From: Clostridiales bacterium 1_7_47FAA
Lineage (GTDB): Bacteria > Bacillota > Clostridia > Lachnospirales > Lachnospiraceae
Direction: 5' to 3'
DNA: 55,423 nt
Assembly (NCBI GenBank): GCA_000155435.1
Contig: DS990266.1
Coordinates: 1-55,423, forward strand
Part shown: positions 18,740-26,732 of the stretch, piece by piece
How the letters are laid out: the number at the start of each line of letters is the position of its first letter
How positions within the stretch are numbered: the stretch's first letter is position 1
The notes under the pieces: generated by a model
What the model saw: only the letters and a program-made list of their open reading frames with translations
The model's database searches: none
What the model was told of the DNA's origin: nothing
Made by a program: the position numbers and the translations under genes

Positions 18740-20464
18740 ATGTTTGAAATGATTTCTCGTATTTATCAAATCGCCGGCTCCAGCAGAAAAAAAATAACAG
18801 TTGGAATACTGTGCAATATTTTAAAATCCTTTTTTCAAAGTTTTATGATGCTCAGTGTATTTTTAATCATGTTAAATCTTGATACACTAACCTCCTCAAT
18901 AATTTTAAAAGCTGTAACTATCATTCTTATTAGTATTCTTGGACGTTTCTTTTTCCAATGGATGAGTGACCGTACCATGAGCGGAACCGGTTATGATATT
19001 TTCCGTGATTACCGTTTAGAAATTGGTGAGCGATTAAAACAAGCACCTATGGGTTATTTTTCAGAGCAGAACCTTGGAACCATCCAAACAATTTTAACCA
19101 CTACCATAGCGGATCTGGAAGGTTACTCCATGATGGCTATCGAACAGATGACCAGTGGTGTTGCCATGGCATTCCTTATGTCTTTCATGATGTTCTTTTT
19201 CAACCCAATAATAGGGACACTAAGTATGATAGGCTTAGTAATTGGCCTGACAGTATTACGCCTGGTCAGACAGCGGGCCGCAGAACATTCGCCAATTTAT
19301 CAGGCTGCCCAGGAAAATCTGGTTAATAAATGTTTAGAGTACATACGTGGGATTGCTGTTCTCCGTTCATTTTCAAACGGCAAAAGCGGCCAGCAAGAGG
19401 TACACACTGCATTTCAAAAGAAATGGGACGCTGATTATTCACAGGAAAAGGCAACCGCAGGTGTTCTCCGGCTATATGGCCTTGTCTATAAATTGATGAG
19501 CTGCGTCTTAATCGCTGCTGCTGGTATCTTATACATGGACGGAAAAATTTCCCTACCATTCTGTATGACATTTTTGTTTTGTGCATTTACCGTTTATTCT
19601 GATTTGGAAACTATGGGAAACAGTGCATTCTTGAGTAAGAAAATAAATACCGAATTAGACCGTTTGGAAGAAGTGACAAATATTCCCCAGATGGACACCA
19701 CCACAGATAAACTCCATCCTTCCAATTATGAGATTTCATTAAAAGATGTATCATTTGGCTATGGTTCCCGCAGAATTATTGACCACATATCCTTAAACAT
19801 ACCAGAGCATACTACATGTGCGATTGTAGGTCCGTCAGGAAGCGGTAAAACGACATTATGTAACTTAATCGCTCGTTTCTGGGACGTTCAGGAAGGCTCT
19901 GTGTGTATTGGCGGCCAAAATGTGAAAGACTATACCGCTGACAGTGTGCTTGACTGTATCAGTATGGTTTTCCAAAAGGTTTATCTATTCCATGACACAA
20001 TCGAAAATAATATTAAGTTTGGGAAGCCTGATGCGTCACTTGAAGAAGTAATGGAGGCAGCAAAAAGAGCCTGCTGTCATGACTTTATTATGGCCTTGCC
20101 GGATGGATATCAAACTGTAATTGGCGAAAGTGGATCTACATTATCTGGCGGCGAAAAACAAAGAATCTCCATTGCACGGGCAATTTTAAAAGACGCACCC
20201 ATTGTCATTTTAGATGAAGCAACCTCCAGTGTTGACCCTGAAAATGAACAGGCTCTTTTATCTGCGATTGAGGAGCTGACTAAAAATAAAACTTTAATTT
20301 CCATAGCCCATCGATTGAGTACCGTACAAAAAGCTGACCAGATTATTGTGATTGATAATGGGCACGTCAAACAAAAGGGCACCCATGACCAGCTCAGTAA
20401 AAAGGACGGAATTTACCGGAATTTCCTTAAATTACGTGTGGAAGCCACCGGATGGCAATTATAA
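18740..20464 (+). CDS. YbtQ/IrtB-like ABC half-transporter (membrane-ATPase fusion)
   Basis: 574 residues: membrane domain (about 1-320) plus ATPase domain with GPSGSGKTTLCNLIARFWD, LSGGEKQRISIARAIL and ILDEATSSVDPENE. The ATG follows the TAG of the upstream gene with no gap, and its AAAGGAG lies inside that gene, indicating coupled translation and a heterodimer. A strong terminator follows at 20502. Same functional inference as its partner: import of the metallophore complex across the cytoplasmic membrane. Confidence 0.9.
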   Translation: MFEMISRIYQIAGSSRKKITVGILCNILKSFFQSFMMLSVFLIMLNLDTLTSSIILKAVTIILISILGRFFFQWMSDRTMSGTGYDIFRDYRLEIGERLKQAPMGYFSEQNLGTIQTILTTTIADLEGYSMMAIEQMTSGVAMAFLMSFMMFFFNPIIGTLSMIGLVIGLTVLRLVRQRAAEHSPIYQAAQENLVNKCLEYIRGIAVLRSFSNGKSGQQEVHTAFQKKWDADYSQEKATAGVLRLYGLVYKLMSCVLIAAAGILYMDGKISLPFCMTFLFCAFTVYSDLETMGNSAFLSKKINTELDRLEEVTNIPQMDTTTDKLHPSNYEISLKDVSFGYGSRRIIDHISLNIPEHTTCAIVGPSGSGKTTLCNLIARFWDVQEGSVCIGGQNVKDYTADSVLDCISMVFQKVYLFHDTIENNIKFGKPDASLEEVMEAAKRACCHDFIMALPDGYQTVIGESGSTLSGGEKQRISIARAILKDAPIVILDEATSSVDPENEQALLSAIEELTKNKTLISIAHRLSTVQKADQIIVIDNGHVKQKGTHDQLSKKDGIYRNFLKLRVEATGWQL

Positions 20465-20501
20465 ATATTACCCCATTTCACCCCTCTGTATCAATGAAAA
20501 C

Positions 20502-20541
20502 CAGGGAAGGATTTAATGAATTCCTTCCCTGATTTTCTTTT
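20502..20541 (+). terminator. Rho-independent terminator after the ABC transporter pair
   Basis: CAGGGAAGGA ... TTCCTTCCCTG stem followed by TTTTCTTTTT, about 40 bases after the second transporter gene. It closes the plus-strand operon. Confidence 0.85.
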
Positions 20542-20681
20542 TGTGCCAAGGCACTCATTTTCTCTTAACCTTCCAGAACCGGGCAGTCGTCAGGCCATAT
20601 ACCTCACCTTTCGCTTTTGCATAGACCTGTTTTTACTAAACAATTGCCTGAACCTACACATTCCTCTTTAATTTATTTTTC

Positions 20682-20939
20682 CTATCTAATCAAAGTATTT
20701 GCAGTTGCCAGTTTTTCCTCCCTTAACATAAGTTCTTTCCATACATCTACAAAGCCTTCCAAATTGTTTTTCGACAGCTTTTTCACCATCTGATTGATAT
20801 AGTCCAGATATTCTACATGCATACAGCTTTTATTAATGCGGATCAATGTGAATGGATATCCCCAGGCCAGTAATTCATGTAGCTTTTTATAGCATTCCTG
20901 TACTACTTCTAAGTCACAGTTTTCATCAACATAGTTCAG
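20682..20939 (-). pseudogene. 3' remnant of an unrecognised gene
   Basis: The minus strand is open from about 20939 to a TAG at 20682-20684 and reads as a plausible protein tail: starts LNYVDENCDLE, contains LLAWGYPFTLIRINKS, ends EKLATANTLIR. There is no start codon with a binding site. The upstream end runs straight into the terminator of the recombinase operon, so the 5' part seems lost. It may be the target gene cut by the outer element, or a decayed cargo gene. Family not recognised. Confidence 0.5.
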
Positions 20940-20943
20940 AAAG

Positions 20944-20990
20944 AAAAAAACCGATAACCATGAGAAATATGCTCATAAGTTATCGGTTCT
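20944..20990 (-). terminator. Terminator of the serine recombinase operon
   Basis: On the minus strand CCGATAAC ... GTTATCGG with an inner ATGAG/CTCAT stem, followed by seven T. It lies about 30 bases past the stop of the third recombinase-type gene. Confidence 0.85.
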
Positions 20991-21018
20991 ATGTTTTCAG
21001 GTGTTTATTCAGTAATAT

Positions 21019-21624
21019 TTAGTCCACAAATACAGTTTCATTCACCCGTTTATTCAATGCATCAAATTGCTCCTTTGATATTATTGGCTCATAATTGCCT
21101 ATATATCTCAACTCTTCTGAATATGATTTTGTTCTCGCCGTAACAACCCCTGCATAGTATACGGAGGCAGGCATTTTTCTCAATCTCTTTGCCCATATGC
21201 CTGCACTTCTCATTAGATTCCCCTGATTACTCCAATGTGATTCCACTTCTGTAAATGACAGCTCCATCACATTCTGTAAAGCAAGCAATGATATATCTTC
21301 TCCCGCCTGAAAGTATTGTTCCCGAAGTTCTATTTCTTTTCCCACCTGCCGGCAAATCCAACTATAGGGAATACTGTTTGCCGCCTCCTCGTAATTCAAG
21401 ACAAGATGCTGTGTATCTTTTTTATAATCTATGAACTCCAATACCATGTATTCCGGCGGATTGTTCAGATAATCCATAACAAACTTTAAAGCAGACCTCA
21501 CGCGAAAAGCTTCCATTTCCTCTACAACTAACTGCCTGTCCTTAATACGATAACCATAGGGTGCCTTTACGAACTCGGCCCTCTTTTTCATACGACTTTT
21601 CATACAATCCTTAATATTCTTCAT
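21019..21624 (-). CDS. Third recombinase-like protein, without the resolvase catalytic domain
   Basis: 201 residues. It has the DNA-binding recombinase-domain signatures of large serine recombinases: KAPYGYRI near the start, and YYAGVV followed by YIGNYEPIISKEQFDAL near the end. The Ser-containing resolvase domain and the zinc ribbon are missing. AAGGAG lies 13 bases before the ATG, and the gene follows the second recombinase at 33 bp. Known ICEs of streptococci carry triplets of serine recombinases, so this may be an accessory third member; a truncated gene is the alternative. Its low GC matches the other two recombinases and contrasts with the inner ICE. Confidence 0.7.
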   Translation of the reverse strand: MKNIKDCMKSRMKKRAEFVKAPYGYRIKDRQLVVEEMEAFRVRSALKFVMDYLNNPPEYMVLEFIDYKKDTQHLVLNYEEAANSIPYSWICRQVGKEIELREQYFQAGEDISLLALQNVMELSFTEVESHWSNQGNLMRSAGIWAKRLRKMPASVYYAGVVTARTKSYSEELRYIGNYEPIISKEQFDALNKRVNETVFVD

Positions 21625-21657
21625 ATAGATTGTCCACTCCTTTTAATTTGAAAGTAA

Positions 21658-23247
21658 TTAACTTGCTTTTCTCATACACAGCATATTAATTTCGTCCTGA
21701 AATTTAAAAACAACTTCAATATTATGATTCTTGTCTACCAACACTTTTTCAATAAAGGCATCAGCCAACTCCGGAGACAACGCCTCCTCATTTCTAAACT
21801 CATCGACCAATCGGGCAAAATCTGAATAGAATATGATATTTGCCTCATCATATTTTCGGATTCCTTCTTCCACCTTTTGAATTCCTGCCTCCAATGGAAC
21901 AAGCTGTTCTGACAATTTCTGTTTTTTTATCAGATATTCTTCTCTGCTTACATGCCCTGCTCTGTAATCTTCATACAAGTTCATTTTCTTCTGCTTTATT
22001 TCTTCTGCCCTCTCCTGAAATCTTTCCATGATTGCATGGTAATCTGCCATATTATGATTCAAAGCCTTTAAGATTTTCTTTTTGCTGTCAGTAAATAATC
22101 TTAAATTGAATTGTATAACCGAAAACACTGCTTTTTCTAATACCGCTGTTTCAATAGGCGGAAAAGTACAATCCGACAATGGATTTTCACGCTTAGCCAA
22201 ACAATAGTAAAAGTCATTATCTTCATGATATCTGCGCCTGCTTAATGCTGAACCGCAATGTACACAATACACATTTTTATATAATGCTGATACTCTGCGC
22301 CTCGGTCCACTTTTGCAACCACTTTTAGCAGCCCTCTCATCCAGCCACTCATTCACCCTGTTAAACTGCTCTTCTCTGATAATTTTCGGCTGTCTGTTTG
22401 GAACAAGAATTTGGTCCGCCTTATTCACTGCCCGTGTTCCTTTTGTCCCCAATACACAAGCCTCTTCCTTATGACGTACTGAATATCCCAAATAAGCTTT
22501 ATTCCTTGCAATCTTTTTCAGTGTTGTTTTATTCCAGATAGAACTGGTCTTACATAATTTGGCATTGTATTTTTTAGCCAAATAAACGCTCGGCGGATCA
22601 ATTCCTTTTTCAGCCAGGAACTTAATTATAAACTTATAACTTTTTTTCTGGTCTAATAGATCCATAATTATTTGTAGTACATATGCCGCCTCCCAATCCA
22701 CCTCATATTCACGGTCAGCTGTATACCGATATCCATAAAGAGGTACTGGGCCGTTATGCTTTCCTTGAAGAGCCTCCTCCATCTTAATTCTCTTCTGAGT
22801 GGTAGACGCCTGAATTGGAACTAACCCATTAATCAAATTCTTGAATTTGGCTTCAAAATCTATACCATATTGATAATCTTTGCTGTCATAATCATCATTA
22901 ATCGCAATATAGCGTACTTCCAAAAAAGGAAATATCTTTTCTAAATAATTGACGGTATCTATGGTGTCCCTGCCAAGTCTGGAGAAATCCTTCGTTGCTA
23001 TTACTATCATATTTCCATATAAAGAACGGACTCTGCTCATCATATTCTGAAAATTAGGTCGGTTAAAATTACTGCCAGTGTAGCCATCATCAATAAATTC
23101 TTCTACTTGATAATCATGAAATTCACTGTGTTCCTCCTTGAATCGGTTAAGCAATCTTCTTTGGTTTGTAATGCTGCAGCTTTCATCGTCTCCATCTTCC
23201 CTGGAAAGACGTTCATAAAAAAGCAGAAATTTTTTCTTCATCCTCAC
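21658..23247 (-). CDS. Large serine recombinase (second of the triplet), intact
   Basis: 529 residues. The resolvase domain begins with YERLSREDGD (catalytic Ser) and includes DDGYTGSNFNRPNF and TKDFSRLGRD. The recombinase domain has PLYGYRY and YLGYSVRHK. A zinc ribbon has CVHCGSALSRRRYH and a second Cys pair, followed by a coiled-coil region (about 380-470). It should cut and rejoin att sites of the outer element. The start overlaps the stop of the first recombinase by 4 bp, so the two are translationally coupled. It is intact, while its upstream partner is interrupted. Confidence 0.92.
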   Translation of the reverse strand: MRMKKKFLLFYERLSREDGDDESCSITNQRRLLNRFKEEHSEFHDYQVEEFIDDGYTGSNFNRPNFQNMMSRVRSLYGNMIVIATKDFSRLGRDTIDTVNYLEKIFPFLEVRYIAINDDYDSKDYQYGIDFEAKFKNLINGLVPIQASTTQKRIKMEEALQGKHNGPVPLYGYRYTADREYEVDWEAAYVLQIIMDLLDQKKSYKFIIKFLAEKGIDPPSVYLAKKYNAKLCKTSSIWNKTTLKKIARNKAYLGYSVRHKEEACVLGTKGTRAVNKADQILVPNRQPKIIREEQFNRVNEWLDERAAKSGCKSGPRRRVSALYKNVYCVHCGSALSRRRYHEDNDFYYCLAKRENPLSDCTFPPIETAVLEKAVFSVIQFNLRLFTDSKKKILKALNHNMADYHAIMERFQERAEEIKQKKMNLYEDYRAGHVSREEYLIKKQKLSEQLVPLEAGIQKVEEGIRKYDEANIIFYSDFARLVDEFRNEEALSPELADAFIEKVLVDKNHNIEVVFKFQDEINMLCMRKAS

Positions 23248-24677
23248 ACCGCCTTTGCAATCAAATCCATGCTGAATATATCTTCAAATTTGAAGATAAC
23301 TTCCATGGAGGTTTTGTCTATAATTTTGATTTCCGAAATCAATTCATCAATAATCTCCGCTGTCACGCAGAGATTTCCCTGCTTGTCCATCAATGCAGAA
23401 AGCCATTTGTTCTTTAAAGAATATCTCCTGACCATATCATTTGACTCTATAATCAAACTCCCTTTTAGTGCCCTCAGTTCATCAACCTTCTCCATATTCT
23501 GTCTTTTAAATTCTATGTACTCTCTTTTATCCAGAATCTGATCTACATAATCTTCGTATAATTGTTGCTGCCTCACTAAAAGGCTCTGGATTTCCCGGTC
23601 AATGTCAGCAATCTGATTCTGGTATTCCCGTTTCAATTTGGTTATAAAAGAGTCCTTTTTATATGCTTTTTTCTCCTTCATTGCTATACTGACCCACTTA
23701 TCTAAGAGGACCGTAACAGCTTTTAATACTGCTTTTTCATTGATAAATTTGTTCTTGCAATGATTAGGTGCTACATCATGTCCAGGACAATGATATTCAA
23801 TACCTATTCCCTGCTTTGTATGATACCTGCTTTGTGACATATGCCTTCCGCAAACTCCACATACGAGCTTCCCTGCGAATAATCCATATTTCTTATCAAT
23901 TTCTCTGGTAAAGCTATTCACCCAGATTTTCTGTGCGTTCTTTTGGGCCCTGTCATAAATTGCCTGCTTTATGATACGGGGTAGAGCATCCTCTTCAATA
24001 TTCCATTCCTGCCGCGGCACCCTTTTTAATTTTTTTCCTTTATAATAGCTTTGTTCTGTTTTATGGGTAACCAAACAGCCAATATAAACGGGGTTCTGAA
24101 TGATACTAGAAATGAAATTGCCCAGCCACAGATACTTTTCCGGGTTCTTTTCTACCTTTTCTGCTTTTCCATGTTTTATCAAGTGATAGGCTTTCGGCGA
24201 GGGAATATTCTCCCTATTCAATATTTGGGCAATCTTATAGTATGAATATCCTTCCAGCACAAACATGTTAAATATACGGACAACAACAGAGGCAGCTTCC
24301 GGGTCAATCACGAGTATTTTACTATTGGCTTTTGAACGCTCAAATCCATATGGCGGCCTCGCTCCCCAGAACTCCCCATTGCCTCTGGCCAGTTCATGGG
24401 CCTGGGTAAGTTTTTTGGAAGAGATACGGGCGTAATATTCATTTGCCAGATGTTTAATCACATAAACCATTCGTTCTTTGCTGCATTGTGGATCTGCACT
24501 GTCATATCCATCGTCTATGCTGATGAAACGAACATCTAATTCCGGGAATACTACATCTAACAGCTCCAGCGCTTCCAAATAGTTTCTTCCAAATCTGCTA
24601 AAATCCTTAACGATTACTGCATTGATTTTTCCAGACTTAATATCTTTGAGCAGTTCAGAAAAGCCCGGACGATTAAA
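23244..24677 (-). pseudogene. Large serine recombinase (first of the triplet), 3' part, split by the ICE
   Basis: Reads from the ICE left end (FNRPGFSELL, then VIVKDFSRFGRNYLE) to TAA at 23244. It includes ARPPYGFERS, the zinc ribbon CGVCGRHMSQSRYH and a coiled coil. The N-terminal resolvase start with its catalytic Ser is absent here and found at 53457-53639 on the same strand. Removing 24678-53459 joins ...GYTGTNF to NRPGF... in frame, giving about 537 residues, close to the 529 of its neighbour. A reading frame continuing to an ATG at 24743 is a chimera with ICE end sequence. As it stands the gene cannot make an active enzyme. Confidence 0.9.
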
Positions 24678-24703
24678 AGCTGACGTTAGATAACGATACT
24701 TTT
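24675..24703 (+). repeat. ICE left end (att junction)
   Basis: Junction AAA (24675-24677, TTT in the recombinase sense) followed by TGACGTTAGATAACGATACTTTT. The block matches 20 of 23 positions of the inward-reading right end (complement of 53432-53454). Likely integrase binding site. Confidence 0.8.
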
Positions 24704-24779
24704 GAAAACACTGGAAAATCAAGGTTTTTCGAGCGACGGACAAGCAGGGTATTGTACTAAAAACTGAATACGACGCAGA

Positions 24780-24827
24780 AGCGGCGTTTCTTACTCTCTA
24801 CATGGGAGAACAGGAACGCCGCTTTTT
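24780..24827 (+). terminator. Terminator near the ICE left end
   Basis: AGCGGCGTTTC ... GGAACGCCGCT stem followed by TTTTTT. It would stop transcription entering from the left flank before repA. Confidence 0.8.
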
Positions 24828-24838
24828 TCATGCCCTTT

Positions 24839-24950
24839 GTTACGCAGTAGGGGCAGAAAAAGCCTTGCTACAAGCGGTTTTCCGGGCGCGTATCTGGCGC
24901 GGAAAGGGATTTATACCTTATCCCCCGAAACCGCGCTTCTACTGCGTAAC
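24839..24950 (+). repeat. 112-bp cruciform repeat, left copy
   Basis: Begins GTTACGCAGTAG and ends CTACTGCGTAAC, a perfect 12-bp inverted repeat. The interior shares TTTCCGGGCG, TTATACCTT and a CCCCC run with the copy at 45453-45564, and it contains its own small hairpin (AAAAGCC...GGTTTT). It lies 27 bases before repA. Function unknown: an origin-type cruciform, a structured RNA or a small non-autonomous repeat are all possible. Confidence 0.8.
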
Positions 24951-24977
24951 AAATCCAAAGCAAAGGAGCTATGAACT

Positions 24978-25961
24978 ATGGCAGTTTTCAGAGTGGAACG
25001 AAACAAGGGCTATACCGTAATGAGCAACCACCACCTACGCAACAAGGAGCTTTCCCTAAAGGCAAAGGGGCTGTTGTCGCAAATGCTGTCACTCCCCGAA
25101 GATTGGGACTACACCTTGAAAGGCTTATCCCTTATCAACCGGGAGAAGATAGACGCTATCCGCGAAGCCATTAAGGAACTTGAACGCGCCGGGTATATCG
25201 TCCGTTCAAGGGAGCGCGACGAGAAAGGACGCTTGCGGGGCGCGGACTATGTGATATTCGAGCAGCCGCAGCCGCCTACGCCGGATTTACCTACATTGGA
25301 AAATCCAACATTGGATAATCCAATGCAGGAAAAACCAACATTGGAAAAACCTACGTTGGAAAATCCAACGCAATTAAATAAAGATATACAAAGAACTGAC
25401 TTACCAAAAAAAGAAAAATCAAATACAGATTTATCAAGTACCCATTCCATTCCTATCCTTTCCCCTAACCCCTCTCCTTGCAGAGAAGCGGCTGCGCCGC
25501 CGGAACGGAAAGGAACGGAAGCGGCAGCACAGAGCGCAGTTGATATATACCGGGAAATCATCAAGGACAATATCGACTACCACATTCTCAAACAGGACAT
25601 GAAGTTTGACAGTGACAGGCTGGACGAGATTGTAGACCTCATGCTTGAAACCGTATGCACCGCCAGAAAGCGGGTACGGATTGCGGGGGACGACTACCCG
25701 GCAGAGCTTGTGAAGTCAAAGTTTATGAAACTAGACGGCGAGCATATCCGCTTTGTGCTTGACTGTATGCGGGAGAACACAACCAAAATCCGCAACATCA
25801 AGCAATATCTGAAAGCCGCCCTTTTCAACGCCCCGTCCACAATCGGCAACTACTACACTTCCCTTGTCGCCCATGACATGGCAAGCGGCGCACTGTCACC
25901 GAAAAAGCCGCAGTACGGCGACCCGGACTATTATTCATGCAATGAGGGCGAAAGCCTGTAA
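24978..25961 (+). CDS. ICE replication-initiator/RepA-like helix-turn-helix protein
   Basis: 327 residues; AAGGAG lies 9 bases upstream of the ATG. Residues 1-95 form a winged helix typical of RepA N-terminal proteins of Tn1549-type elements (VERNKGYTVMSNHHLR, KAKGLLSQMLSLPEDWDYT). A linker (about 95-130) contains five-residue repeats of the PTLEN/PTLDN type, encoded by near-identical 15-base units. The C-terminal domain (from about 190) is the DUF6017-type domain common in this family. Expected role is initiation of ICE replication after excision or gene regulation; the precise biochemistry of these proteins is poorly known. First gene of the plus-strand transfer operon. Confidence 0.8.
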   Translation: MAVFRVERNKGYTVMSNHHLRNKELSLKAKGLLSQMLSLPEDWDYTLKGLSLINREKIDAIREAIKELERAGYIVRSRERDEKGRLRGADYVIFEQPQPPTPDLPTLENPTLDNPMQEKPTLEKPTLENPTQLNKDIQRTDLPKKEKSNTDLSSTHSIPILSPNPSPCREAAAPPERKGTEAAAQSAVDIYREIIKDNIDYHILKQDMKFDSDRLDEIVDLMLETVCTARKRVRIAGDDYPAELVKSKFMKLDGEHIRFVLDCMRENTTKIRNIKQYLKAALFNAPSTIGNYYTSLVAHDMASGALSPKKPQYGDPDYYSCNEGESL

Positions 25962-25992
25962 CCACCCACAACCACAAAAGGAGGATTTTATT

Positions 25993-26214
25993 ATGGCACA
26001 GAAAATGACAGGAGCATTGGTATTTGACGAGCGCACCGACCGTTACGACATCCGCTTTGACTTAAACAGCTACTACGGGGGCTTGCATTGCGGCGAGTGC
26101 TTTGACGTATTCGTGCGGGGCAAGTGGAAGCCGACCCGGATTGAGTACGGCGACAACTGGTATCTTGTGGGTATCAGAGCCGAGGACTTGAACGGGCTGC
26201 GGGTGCGTATCTGA
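25993..26214 (+). CDS. DUF5348 family protein
   Basis: 73 residues from ATG 25993 with AGGAGG 9 bases upstream. Begins MAQKMTGALVFDERTDRY and contains GLHCGECFDVF and YGDNWYLVG, matching the small DUF5348 proteins found after repA in related ICEs. Function unknown. It lies 31 bp after repA and 41 bp before pcfB. Confidence 0.8.
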   Translation: MAQKMTGALVFDERTDRYDIRFDLNSYYGGLHCGECFDVFVRGKWKPTRIEYGDNWYLVGIRAEDLNGLRVRI

Positions 26215-26255
26215 CCGCCGCCCCATAAAGAAACGCGAAAGGAGGACGCGACAAA

Positions 26256-26732
26256 TTGCAGGACGAAGTAAACGAAAAGACCATAGCCCTTTACATCAAG
26301 ACCGGGAAGCTGACCGCGCAGACGCTCCAAAAGGCAATGAAAGCCATACTGTCAAAGGGCAAAAAGCAGCTTGCAAAACCGCCACAGGGCAAGCAGAGCT
26401 TAAAGCAGCTTATGAAGCAGAACGCGGGCGTTTCCAACATTGAGATTACCGAGGGCAATATCAAAGCCTTTGAGAGTACGGCGAAAAAGTACGGTATCGA
26501 CTTTGCGCTGAAAAAGGACGCGACGGAAAGCCCGCCCCGCTATCTGGTTTTCTTCAAGGGGCGGGACGCGGACGTACTGACCGCAGCCTTTAAGGAATTT
26601 TCCGCAAAAAAGCTGACACAGGAGAAAAAGCCCTCAATCCGAAAGCTGCTCTCTACCCTCAAAGAAGCTGCACAGGGCAGAAACGCGGAACGGGCAAAGG
26701 TCAAGAACAAGGACAGGGAGGTATCGCTATGA
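26256..26732 (+). CDS. PcfB-family conjugation protein
   Basis: 158 residues from TTG at 26256 with AAAGGAGG upstream. PcfB family members occur directly before the VirD4 coupling protein in Gram-positive conjugative elements; PcfB of pCF10 takes part in presenting the relaxosome to the coupling protein. The stop overlaps the virD4 start by 4 bp. The C-terminal tail has KKPSIRKLL and a basic segment, a motif shared with two later proteins (43936 and 44893 ends). Confidence 0.85.
   Translation: MQDEVNEKTIALYIKTGKLTAQTLQKAMKAILSKGKKQLAKPPQGKQSLKQLMKQNAGVSNIEITEGNIKAFESTAKKYGIDFALKKDATESPPRYLVFFKGRDADVLTAAFKEFSAKKLTQEKKPSIRKLLSTLKEAAQGRNAERAKVKNKDREVSL

Noticed and set aside
1-20464. Salicylate or DHB synthase, PchG-type reductase, DtxR regulator
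   Set aside because: Looked for as usual partners of such loci; none is present in the window. They may lie left of base 1.
24678-24743. Extension of the split recombinase to an ATG at 24743
   Set aside because: These codons come from the ICE left end. They replace the true N-terminus found at 53457-53639.
24802-25020. 72-residue open frame before repA
   Set aside because: It runs through the 112-bp structured repeat and into repA in another frame; no binding site.
25290-25380. Short tandem units that might suggest a CRISPR array
   Set aside because: Fifteen-base repeats inside the repA coding frame encode PTLEN-type peptide repeats; no spacers and no cas genes.
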